A program made the position numbers and the translations under genes. 21,081 bases of DNA from assembly GCF_000720115.1 (NCBI RefSeq), contig NZ_JOIR01000066.1:1-21081 (forward strand). Direction: 5' to 3'. Of the stretch, positions 1 to 6,096 are shown one piece after another; within the stretch, counting starts at the first letter, position 1; every line of letters begins with the position of its first letter. Under the pieces are notes generated by a model that saw only the letters and a program-made list of their open reading frames with translations, searched no databases and was not told the DNA's origin. This DNA comes from Streptomyces sp. NRRL F-2580 (lineage in GTDB: Bacteria > Actinomycetota > Actinomycetes > Streptomycetales > Streptomycetaceae).

Positions 1-114
1 GACAGGCAGCCGTCGCCACCGGGTCCCGATCTTCCGATGCCGGGCACGGAGCCGCGTGGTCAGGTAGCGCAGGGTGCCGCTGGACAGATCGATCGACGAA
101 GGGTAGACGAGCAC
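1..114 (-). CDS. IS5-like DDE transposase, N-terminal 38 codons (runs off left edge)
   Basis: The minus-strand frame beginning with GTG at 114 reads VLVYPSSIDLSSGTLRYL, followed by an Arg-rich stretch containing TRWRRLP. I recognise this as the conserved N-terminus of a Streptomyces IS5-like transposase of the DDE superfamily, which carries a helix-turn-helix before its DDE domain. The GTG start is preceded at 7 nt by AGGAG (minus strand, 126-122), which fixes the start. Only the N-terminus is in the window; the catalytic part lies to the left. The truncated transposase at the right edge lacks exactly this N-terminal part, so the two fragments do not overlap, but their end motifs match and they are probably copies of the same or a sister element. 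Whether this copy is intact cannot be seen. Confidence 0.75.
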   Translation of the reverse strand, partial: MLVYPSSIDLSSGTLRYLTTRLRARHRKIGTRWRRLPV

Positions 115-117
115 GCG

Positions 118-173
118 GAAGCTCCTGGCGGACACGGGTGATCTTGGTCGAGAACCCGTCTACCAGGAGCTTC
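118..173 (-). promoter_or_regulatory. Inverted repeat that would hide the transposase ribosome-binding site
   Basis: Plus-strand GAAGCTCCTGG (118-128) is the exact reverse complement of CCAGGAGCTTC (163-173). Pairing resumes further in (GGGT with ACCC), giving a long hairpin in a transcript of the minus strand. The AGGAG Shine-Dalgarno of the transposase lies inside the start-proximal arm. A transcript entering from outside the element would fold and mask the site. This arrangement is known to protect several IS (IS10 and IS50 are the classic cases) from activation by read-through transcription. The function here is inferred from the pairing alone. Confidence 0.55.
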
Positions 174-217
174 GTCGTTCCGTACAGCTGGCAACCGCCA
201 ACACCTCACCACCGCAG

Positions 218-235
218 TCAGGTTGGAAAAGGCTC
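218..235. repeat. Outer end of the left IS5-like copy (terminal inverted repeat)
   Basis: Read inward on the minus strand, the sequence from 235 is GAGCCTTTTCCAACCTGA. The left end of the right-hand IS copy, read inward on the plus strand from 20488, is GAGCCTTTTCCAACCTCA. The first 16 bases are identical and the orientation is that of terminal inverted repeats of one IS type, so 235 is the likely right boundary of the left copy. Exact boundaries and target duplications are not resolved. Confidence 0.6.
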
Positions 236-305
236 CGTGATCACGGGGGAGCTTCAAGATCGTTCACGGACAATTGCCGTACAACTGTCAACTACCTCAC
301 AAGGG

Positions 306-334
306 TTGCGCATTCTAGGCGATATTTATAGATT
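306..334 (+). promoter_or_regulatory. Possible sigma-70-type promoter upstream of the protease
   Basis: Bases 311-346 form a short AT-rich island in a GC-rich region. TTGCGC (306-311) and TAGATT (329-334) are separated by 17 nt, which fits a housekeeping-type actinobacterial promoter. It would give an untranslated leader of roughly 220 nt before the protease start at 565. The -35 match is weak. Apart from this, 236-564 holds nothing I can identify. Confidence 0.3.
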
Positions 335-564
335 TGTGGTAGATGCAGATTCTCCGGCGCGCTTTCACCCGTCTCGCCGTGACCCTGACTCGACGGCCTG
401 ACCGAGGGGTCGCGACACTGAGCCGTCCCGGTCCGACCCGACCAGGTATTCGCAGGTACTAGTAGAACTGTCCGACGCGCGGTCGCGATGCCACATCCAG
501 CCACAGCCGCGCCAGAGGGCCATGCGGCAGCGTGGTTCCCAGCGGACGGAGAGAAGGGCGAACC

Positions 565-1992
565 ATGGCCAAGATCAAGGTGCTGCTAGAAACCCAACCG
601 TCGCACACCCAGCCCGAGGGATTCGATGCCTTTCGGGCAGCCGTAGCCTCCGATACCTCAGCGTTGGACCAGGCCCTTCCCGACCTCGACCTGGTGGCCG
701 GCCTCGGTGTCGAGCCGGGCGAGAACTTCGTACCCATCCCCATGTTCAGCACACCCCAGGAAGGAGGGGGCGGGGCCCCCGAGCCGCTCGGCAGCCTGAG
801 AGAGTTCGCGGTTCCGGAAACCAACCCTGACATCGCACCGACCTCGGTCGTGCTCCCAGTGGAAGTCGATCCCACCAAGTTGGCGCAGCTACGCGAGCGC
901 GAAGGTGTCCGCGTGTGGGCGAACTCCCGGCTCCACCTCTATGAGGACGAGCGGAGCCCGGGCGAGCCGGACACGGATGCCGAGGCGGGCGCATTTGACC
1001 TCGCCCGCTCGCTCACCGGCCTCGACTGCCGGCCGTTCCGCTCCGGGGCCACCGTTGACACCATCCGGGCCCTGCTAGGCGTCACCCGGCCGTGGCAGGA
1101 CGGCTTTCGGGGGCAGAACGTCGTGGTCGGCATCATCGACGAAGGCGTGAACGGGCAGGTCTACCCGGTCTCCGGCGGCTTCGCCCGTCCGGGAGCGACC
1201 CTCCAGCCGGGGGCCGCCCCCATCACCAGCCACGGCTCGATGTGCGCGGCCGACATCCTCGTCGCGGCACCTGCGGCCAGGTTGTACGACTATCCCTTCC
1301 TCGGGCGGCCCGACTCCGGCGGCGCTCTGACGATGTTCCAGGCGGTGCTGGAGCACCGCAGGCTCGACGGCACGCCACACCTGACGAACAACAGTTACGG
1401 GTTCACCGGCGTCCCGCGCCGTGAGCTGGCCCCCGGGCACGAGATCTGGGATCTCGACCACCCGCTCCACCGCAAGGTGCGCGAGGTCGTGGCCTCCGGC
1501 GCGGCGGCGTTCTTTGCGGCCGGCAACTGCGGCGCCCAGTGCCCGAGCGGTAACTGCGACCGCACCGGCATCGGCCCCAGCCGCTCCGTGCACGCCTCCA
1601 ACAGCCTTCTTGAGGTCATCACGATTGCCGCGGTCAACAGCCGCCAAGAGCGGGTCGGTTACTCCTCGCAGGGGCCTGGCATGTTCGAGTCGCAGAAGCC
1701 GGACTTCGCGTCGTACACGCACCTCTTCGGCAACTTCGGCCCGGGCCGTCCCGGCGGAGTGCCGGCACCCCCCAGGTCGCCTTTCGACAACGGGACGTCG
1801 GCGGCCACACCGGTTGCGGCAGGAGTCGCGGCCCTGCTGTTGTCCGCGTTCCCCGGGCTTAGCCCCGAGGAGCTGCGCGAGGCCCTGGTGGCCGGGCTGG
1901 TCAACCCGACGGGCAAGGTCTGGGATCCGGGCTATGGGCGTGGGATCGTGAACGCTGCGGCATCGTACTCCTTCCTGCTGCGGAAACCCTGA
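565..1992 (+). CDS. Subtilisin-family (S8) serine peptidase, probably intracellular
   Basis: This 475-residue protein cleaves peptide bonds with an Asp-His-Ser triad. The triad is visible as D192 (GIIDEGVNG), H223 (TSHGSMCA) and S412 (NGTSAATP), with the oxyanion Asn at N321 (AAGNCG). The aspartate motif is D-E-G instead of the usual D-S/T-G. Directly after N321 come three clustered cysteines (NCGAQCPSGNCD), which could bind metal or form disulfides. About 190 residues precede the catalytic domain. Residues around 95-130 (VLPVEVDPTKLAQLREREG onward) have the strand-helix-strand look of an I9-type propeptide, which is inference. There is no signal peptide or membrane segment. The ATG at 565 is preferred over an upstream in-frame start at 532 because GGAGAGAAGGG (548-558) sits just before it. 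A small gene follows 85 nt downstream on the same strand. The substrate is unknown. Confidence 0.93.
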   Translation: MAKIKVLLETQPSHTQPEGFDAFRAAVASDTSALDQALPDLDLVAGLGVEPGENFVPIPMFSTPQEGGGGAPEPLGSLREFAVPETNPDIAPTSVVLPVEVDPTKLAQLREREGVRVWANSRLHLYEDERSPGEPDTDAEAGAFDLARSLTGLDCRPFRSGATVDTIRALLGVTRPWQDGFRGQNVVVGIIDEGVNGQVYPVSGGFARPGATLQPGAAPITSHGSMCAADILVAAPAARLYDYPFLGRPDSGGALTMFQAVLEHRRLDGTPHLTNNSYGFTGVPRRELAPGHEIWDLDHPLHRKVREVVASGAAAFFAAGNCGAQCPSGNCDRTGIGPSRSVHASNSLLEVITIAAVNSRQERVGYSSQGPGMFESQKPDFASYTHLFGNFGPGRPGGVPAPPRSPFDNGTSAATPVAAGVAALLLSAFPGLSPEELREALVAGLVNPTGKVWDPGYGRGIVNAAASYSFLLRKP

Positions 1993-2077
1993 GCCGCGGA
2001 AGCTCTTGGTGGAAGGGGGGACCTGGAAATGACAGAGCACGAGAACCCCGTGGATCGCGTGACCCGAGAGGGCGTTG

Positions 2078-2299
2078 ATGAGGTGGCTCTTGACGGTGCC
2101 CGTCGGCACCGACCTCGGCGATCTGGCGGCCAGGCTGTCTACCGTCGGCGGTGCCTTGCTGGCTTATGACCCGGTCCCGCTCGGTGACGACGAGATGGCG
2201 GTGGAGGCCGAAGGGCCACCCGACCTGCCTACGCGGGTGGCTGGCCTCGGCCTCCCGATCAAGGTGAACCCCAGCTCTGAGTTCGACCTGGGCGGCTAA
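2078..2299 (+). CDS. Small unknown protein downstream of the subtilase
   Basis: A 73-residue reading frame starts MRWLLTVPVGTDLGDLAARL and ends SSEFDLGG. The ATG at 2078 follows GAGAGGG by about 5 nt, and a TTG one codon earlier (2075) is an alternative. I do not recognise the family. The first half predicts strand-helix-strand and loosely resembles the propeptide-like segment of the neighbouring protease. A trans-acting inhibitor or folding partner is therefore conceivable, but this is only inference from pattern and gene order. The strongest nearby Shine-Dalgarno (GGAAGGGGGG, 2011-2020) precedes a different-frame ATG at 2029 that opens a 46-codon ORF ending at 2169. The pair may be translationally coupled, or a one-base indel may have split one gene. 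Confidence 0.55.
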   Translation: MRWLLTVPVGTDLGDLAARLSTVGGALLAYDPVPLGDDEMAVEAEGPPDLPTRVAGLGLPIKVNPSSEFDLGG

Positions 2300-2300
2300 A

Positions 2301-2519
2301 GGTTGTTGCAGAAGGGTGGGTGTCGGCAGGTCGGTGTGCTGGCTGACCTGCTGTTTCACTCCGTCATGGCGAGGTTGTGCATGGTGTGGCGACGGCCTGG
2401 ACGGCGTGGTGGAGGCCGTCTCCTTTCTGGAGGCAGGCGCGAGCGTCATCCTTGTTCCCCGGCGCCGGCCGGGCCGAGGCGACCACCAGGCGGGTGTCCG
2501 CGTCGATGATGACCTGCAC
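2301..2519 (-). pseudogene. IS5-family transposase remnant, 3' end with internal deletion
   Basis: Minus-strand translation gives VQVIIDADTRLVVASARP..PGNKDDARA, joined directly to KGDGLHHAVQAVA. The first piece is the start of the catalytic region and the second is the extreme C-terminus of an IS5-family (DDE_Tnp_4-like) transposase. The second catalytic Asp region and most of the domain between them are missing. After AVQAVA one frame slip separates the reading from the expected HNLAM ending. GGTTGTTGCAGAAG at 2301 is probably the outer end of the element. It is dead and serves only as a scar just behind the protease/small-protein pair. Confidence 0.65.
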
Positions 2520-2696
2520 CCTCGACCTCGCGGAGCCTAGCGGGAACCGGAAGTACAGCCACACCCAGTGGGAGATGACCTCCACCGGGTGCCGGTGGCC
2601 CTTGGACGACGGCGGCCCCGACGACATCAGCGGTCCCCTCCCAGCACGGCCAACCACAAGATCATCCCACGCCCGGCAGTCAACGTGACAGTGCCC
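2520..2696 (-). pseudogene. IS6-family transposase remnant, N-terminal end
   Basis: On the minus strand an ATG at 2627 opens MSSGPPSSKGHRHPVEVISH followed by WLYFRFPL, the characteristic N-terminus of an IS6-family transposase. Homology continues one frame over (CGCGAGGTCGAGG, the usual REVEE codons) and stops at about 2520, where IS5-family sequence begins without a gap. The outer end shows GGGCACTGTCACGTTG read inward from 2696, which resembles an IS6 terminal repeat. The catalytic DDE domain is absent. The fragment and its IS5 neighbour form one chimeric scar. Confidence 0.62.
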
Positions 2697-3199
2697 GGTC
2701 AGGGAGTCGCACGCGTTCGCAGCGCACGGCATCCGGTGCCGGTGGTGGATCGTGGTCGCGACGTCGCCAGCTCTTCCGCCAGGGCGCCCTTGATACGGGC
2801 GCCGTCGAGGGTGAGTGGATCGTTGCCGTCGACACGCGGCCTGACCCGTTGTAGTGGCGGACGCTGGGGCCCCTTCGCCCGCTCCCACTGTCGGTGCAGT
2901 CCGCGCCGACATGGTGCGCGGGGCAGGGCCGGTTCCCAGGCGCTCTTCCGACGGAACACTGGGGCCGCGCAGTGTGCGCCAGTGACGGCTGCCGGGACGG
3001 CCGTGACTCTGGTCCTCGCCGGTGTGGGCACCATCGGTGGCCCCGGACCGCTCACGGAGCCGAGGCTGGCATCCCGGCGCCCCGCCCTGCCAGCGGCTGC
3101 GGAGGAGGAACGGGGCGGCGTCCATGCGCTCGCATGGCGCGACAGAACACGCACAGCCAAGGGCCCGCACAGCTACCCGCTGCGCTGGCCCTGCTGCCC
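2697..3199. other. About 500 bases without a recognisable gene
   Basis: The long open frames here lack convincing starts, conserved motifs or sensible composition (mostly Arg, Pro, Ala and Ser), and they extend as shadows into neighbouring sequence. A minus-strand stretch near 2760-2830 reads GNDPLTLDGARIKGALAEEL and looks protein-like, so a decayed gene is possible, but I cannot name it. Confidence 0.4.
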
Positions 3200-4180
3200 C
3201 TACAGATTGAACTTCGCCACCACCGGCGAGTGGTCGGACGGCTTGTCGTGGGCCGCGGCCGGCTGGGCCTCCACCACGTTCGGCAGCTTCTCATTGCCGG
3301 TCGAGACCTCCTGGAACTTGGCCAGCAGCGCGTGGCTGATCATGATGTGGTCAATCAGCTCGTGCCGGCCCTCGAAGATGCGGGAGAAGCCGCCCTGCTC
3401 CAGGATGCGCGGGGCCAGGTTCCACAGGCGGTTGGCGTCGCCCGGGTTGTCGGGGTGAGTGAAGCCACCGGTGCCGATTTGCGAGCCGGGCGGGCCGTAC
3501 AGGATCTGGGTGGTGGCGGCCTGCCACTCGTCGTTGAAGTCACCGAGCACGATCACGTTGCGGTTCTTGCCGTCGCCTTGGAGCAGGTCGTCGGCCAGGC
3601 CACGCATGGTGACGGCCTCGGCGCTACGGCGGAAGAGCGCGTAAGCCTCATAGCGGGCGCGCAGGTGCTCGTCGTTGGTGCTGTGTTGCTTGTTTGGGAA
3701 GGTCAGCAGCTTCGACTTGAGGTGGCAGACCGCCACGTGGAGGCTCTGGCCGGGAGATGGCTCGACCCGGACGGCCAGACCGCCGCGCCCCATCTCGCTG
3801 GTGAGGGCGTCGTCGCCCTGGTCCTCGACCTGGATGGGGCGGAGGTGGTTCGGGAAGTCCTTGCGCTGCTGGACATCGAGCAGAGGGAAGCGGCTGATGA
3901 CGCCGACCCGGATGCCGCGGGGGTCGGGGTGGTTCGACAGGGCGGTGTGCCAGGTGCCCGGCAGCTTGGCCACCAGGTCGTCCAGCGCCTCCTGGCTGCC
4001 GACCTCCTGCACGCCGAGCAGGTCCGGCCCGATCTCGGTGATGACGCCGGCCAAGGCCTCGACCTTGGCGTCGTAGGTCGCTTGGTCCTTGGCGGCGCAC
4101 CTATTGGGGTTAGGGGCGCTGCCGGGTGGCAGCGGTCGGCACAAGTTCTCTACGTTCCAGGTCCCGATGATCAAGTTCAC
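3200..4180 (-). CDS. Endonuclease/exonuclease/phosphatase (EEP) family hydrolase
   Basis: This 326-residue protein shows the full set of EEP (DNase I-like) motifs in order: N9 in TWNVENL, E59 in GVQEV, H153 in CHLKSK, D214 and N216 in LGDFND, D277 and H278 in LIDHIM, and D316 and H317 in SDHSPV. The family uses divalent metal to hydrolyse phosphodiester or phosphomonoester bonds in nucleic acids, nucleotides, inositol phosphates or lipids. The motifs do not fix the substrate. The size fits a single-domain enzyme, and no signal peptide is visible, so it is probably cytoplasmic. The start is GTG at 4180, preceded by GGGAG at about 6 nt. The gene stands alone between IS scars and opposes the upstream protease gene. 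The catalytic residues are all present, so it should be active. Confidence 0.92.
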   Translation of the reverse strand: MNLIIGTWNVENLCRPLPPGSAPNPNRCAAKDQATYDAKVEALAGVITEIGPDLLGVQEVGSQEALDDLVAKLPGTWHTALSNHPDPRGIRVGVISRFPLLDVQQRKDFPNHLRPIQVEDQGDDALTSEMGRGGLAVRVEPSPGQSLHVAVCHLKSKLLTFPNKQHSTNDEHLRARYEAYALFRRSAEAVTMRGLADDLLQGDGKNRNVIVLGDFNDEWQAATTQILYGPPGSQIGTGGFTHPDNPGDANRLWNLAPRILEQGGFSRIFEGRHELIDHIMISHALLAKFQEVSTGNEKLPNVVEAQPAAAHDKPSDHSPVVAKFNL

Positions 4181-4397
4181 TGCTGCTCCCGTCGTCGTTG
4201 ACCAGGTCGCGGACTAGTCTCTCGGGCGCATCCGAACGGGCTTGAACCGCCGAGTGGACACGCCTGCATGTTCACTCATCGGCAGCAGTTGTCGGACGAG
4301 CTGCGGGACCGGTTACTCGCTCCAACATCACCATCACGGCCAGCGCCGACCGCCGGACCATGGCCATGGTGTTGTCCGCCGGAAGCGTGAGGGGACG

Positions 4398-4420
4398 GTG
4401 AACTACTTCGAGTTGGTGTT
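4398..4420 (+). pseudogene. Possible 5' stub of the gene interrupted by two IS elements
   Basis: GTG at 4398 follows GAGGGG (4389-4394) and encodes VNYFELV before the terminal repeat of the 4421-6072 element begins. On the far side of the two stacked elements a reading frame resumes at 7657 as QDCGAELECWG. Joining the two would make a plausible small-protein N-terminus. The simple join is one base out of frame, so an indel or an imperfect target duplication must be assumed. This is a tentative inference. Confidence 0.35.
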
Positions 4421-4440
4421 AGAAGCCGTATCTCAACCGA
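4421..4440. repeat. Left terminal inverted repeat of the 4421-6072 element
   Basis: AGAAGCCGTATCTCAACCGA pairs with 6053-6072 over all 20 bases with no mismatch. Beyond these 20 bases the two ends diverge. Confidence 0.85.
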
Positions 4441-4537
4441 ACGTGATCCCTTGATTTCTGCTGGTCAGGCATGGTCTCGCTGGGGGTGAGGGAGGCATGC
4501 GTCGTCTTGTGTCCGCTTCGTGGTCAAGGGGTGCGCG

Positions 4538-5059
4538 GTGGCGTCGGTGCTGGGAATGCTGGAGGAGCGGGAGGCGGCTGCGCGTGTGCGGTTGGAGGGT
4601 CTGCGGGAAGAAGCCGCGCGGCTGGCTGAGGTGTTGGAGGCCGCGGAGATCGAGTTGGACCGGCGGGTGATCGCGCGGGAGGAGCTCGTCGAAGCCCTGG
4701 CTGTGTCTGCCGCCGAGACGACTGCCATGACCGAGGCGGAGCAGGAAACGGCGTGCTCACCGGTGCCGGGCTCGACGGTGCCGCCATGGCGGGACGGGCT
4801 GCCGGTGAGGGTGCTGGCACCGGACTACCAGCTGATTCTGGACGTGCTGGAGGAGCGGCGGTCAGCGGGCAGGGGACCGGCGAAGGCCAAGGAGATCGCG
4901 GTGGGGCTGGGCCTGGAGACGACGCCGGCGAAGGTCGAGGGGGTGCGCTCGAAGGCCAGGCGCCTGGCGGAGCGCGGGTGGCTGATGCAGGAGACGTCGG
5001 GTATGTTCAGCGCCGGCCGTCGGCCCGCGACCGTGCCAGACGCCGGCCCATCCGCGTGA
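4538..5059 (+). CDS. Coiled-coil plus winged-helix protein carried by an IS5-type element
   Basis: The 173-residue product has two visible parts. Residues 1-65 are rich in Glu, Ala, Leu and Arg with heptad-like spacing (EEREAAARVRLEGLREEAAR), a probable coiled coil. Residues about 90-160 (VLAPDYQLILDVLEERR through VEGVRSKARRLAERGWL) look like a winged helix, similar to small Streptomyces proteins found beside transposases. I know of no proven function; dimerisation and DNA binding are inferred. The GTG at 4538 is preferred because AAGGGG (4526-4531) lies 6 nt upstream; an in-frame GTG at 4520 also exists. The last 17 codons overlap the converging transposase frame, so the natural C-terminus may have been replaced. 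It could be a transposition regulator or an unrelated passenger. Confidence 0.6.
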   Translation: MASVLGMLEEREAAARVRLEGLREEAARLAEVLEAAEIELDRRVIAREELVEALAVSAAETTAMTEAEQETACSPVPGSTVPPWRDGLPVRVLAPDYQLILDVLEERRSAGRGPAKAKEIAVGLGLETTPAKVEGVRSKARRLAERGWLMQETSGMFSAGRRPATVPDAGPSA

Positions 5060-5964
5060 CCATCGACCACCGGATCATCGCCTCGCTGGTGGCGGGCAGA
5101 GTTTCGTAATCCCGGGCCAGACGGCGGGAGTTCATCAGCCACGCGAACGTGCGTTCTGCCACCCAGCGTCTGGGGAGCACCACGAACACTGCCATGTCGT
5201 CGGTGCGCTTGACGATCTCCAAGGTCAGGGCGAGTTTGTCCCGGCACCAGCCGACAAGGCCGCCGGTGTAGCCGCCGTCGGCCCAGACGAGGGTGATGTC
5301 GCGGTGCATGCGGCGCAGCCGGGTGAGCAGGCCCGCCGCGGCGTCCCGATCGCCGACGTTCGCGGCGGTGACCGCGACGACCAGGAGCAGGCCGAGGCAG
5401 TCGGTCCACGATGTGCCGCTTTCGCCCGGGCACTTTCTTCCCGCCGTCGTAGCCGCGTGAGGAGGCCGGGACTGTTGCGGCTGCCCGCACCGACTGCGCG
5501 TCGATGATTCCGGCCGTGGGCTCGGCCTCACGGCCTTCGCGTTCACGGACCCTCCCGCGCAGCCGGTCATGGAACTCGGCGATCAGCCCGTGTTCGCGCC
5601 AGCGGCGGAAGAAGGCGTAAACGCGGCCCCATGCGGGGAAGTCCGCGGGCATCGCCCGCCACGAGATCCCGCCCGCGACCAGGTAGCGGATCGCGTCCAG
5701 CATCTGGCGGTGGCAATAGCCCTCGGGCTGCCCGCCTCTGCCCTGGAGCCAGGCCGGAACCGGCAGCAAAGGCCGGACCTCCGCCCACTCTGCGTCCGTC
5801 ATGTCCGACGGATACCGGCGCACCCGATCGGGATGATCGGCCGCGTTGCCGCACACGTGCGCGAGGCAATCGCACGACACGGTGGGCGAGTTGAAATGAA
5901 CGGGCTCGGGCGCGTACAACAACGACAACAGGGCCTCCGGGAACCGCTCGGAATGGGGTCGCAC
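5007..5964 (-). pseudogene. IS5-family transposase, frameshifted
   Basis: The first frame contains MTDAEWAEVRPLLPVPAWLQ, the HRQMLDAIRYLVAGGISWR region, IIDAQSVRAAA (first catalytic Asp) and GRKRHIV. It then loses homology. The next frame picks up at once with DCLGLLLVVAVTAANVGDRD, WADGGYTG (second Asp), RTFAWLMNSRRLARDYE (catalytic Glu region) and ends DGRR. The break is near 5415, where GTGGACCGAC replaces the expected GTGGTCGAC, that is, one extra base. The needed shift is +1, unlike the -1 programmed frameshift known in some IS5 elements, so mutation is more likely. The start could be GTG at 5964 or the conserved ATG at 5802. The element is probably immobile unless helped in trans. Confidence 0.85.
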
Positions 5965-6052
5965 CCCGAGCTACCAGGAGGCCCTGCCTTCATGCGCGTA
6001 CCGCCGGAAGATCACCCGACCAGGAACCCTGTTCGACTTGCAGGTTCCAAGA

Positions 6053-6072
6053 TCGGTTGAGATACGGCTTCT
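6053..6072. repeat. Right terminal inverted repeat of the 4421-6072 element
   Basis: TCGGTTGAGATACGGCTTCT is the exact reverse complement of 4421-4440. The next IS begins almost immediately (6074-6076), so that element inserted at or beside this end. Confidence 0.85.
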
Positions 6073-6073
6073 C

Positions 6074-6096
6074 AGCTTGACGTTTAACGTCGCTGG
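6074..6096. repeat. Left terminal inverted repeat, 23 bp
   Basis: The sequence begins AGCTTGACGTTTAACGTCGC and is matched exactly, in reverse complement, at 7634-7656. It contains an internal near-palindrome (GACGTTTAACGTC). Confidence 0.88.

Larger units (their letters stand above)
4421..6072. mobile_element. IS5-type element with 20-bp inverted repeats and a convergent accessory gene
   Basis: The element is bounded by AGAAGCCGTATCTCAACCGA (4421-4440) and its perfect reverse complement (6053-6072), giving 1652 bp. Inside are a plus-strand coiled-coil/winged-helix gene (4538-5059) and a minus-strand IS5-family transposase (5007-5964, frameshifted). Their 3' ends overlap by 53 nt. The simplest reading is one element with a passenger gene. 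The alternative is an IS5 that inserted into the end of an older element carrying the coiled-coil gene. Flanks are TTA on the left and TCA on the right, at best an imperfect 3-bp duplication. Confidence 0.72.

Noticed and set aside
2894..4201. 435-residue open frame on the plus strand
   Set aside because: It is the antisense shadow of the EEP hydrolase at 3200-4180, which has all its catalytic motifs; the plus frame shows none.
4325..4345. Four-histidine run (HHHH) in a short plus-strand frame at 4242-4454
   Set aside because: The frame has no start support, crosses into the IS end and shows no further motif.
5400..5430. Programmed frameshift in the IS5-type transposase at 5007-5964
   Set aside because: The shift needed is +1, with one extra base relative to the expected codons and no -1 slippery heptamer at the point where homology switches.
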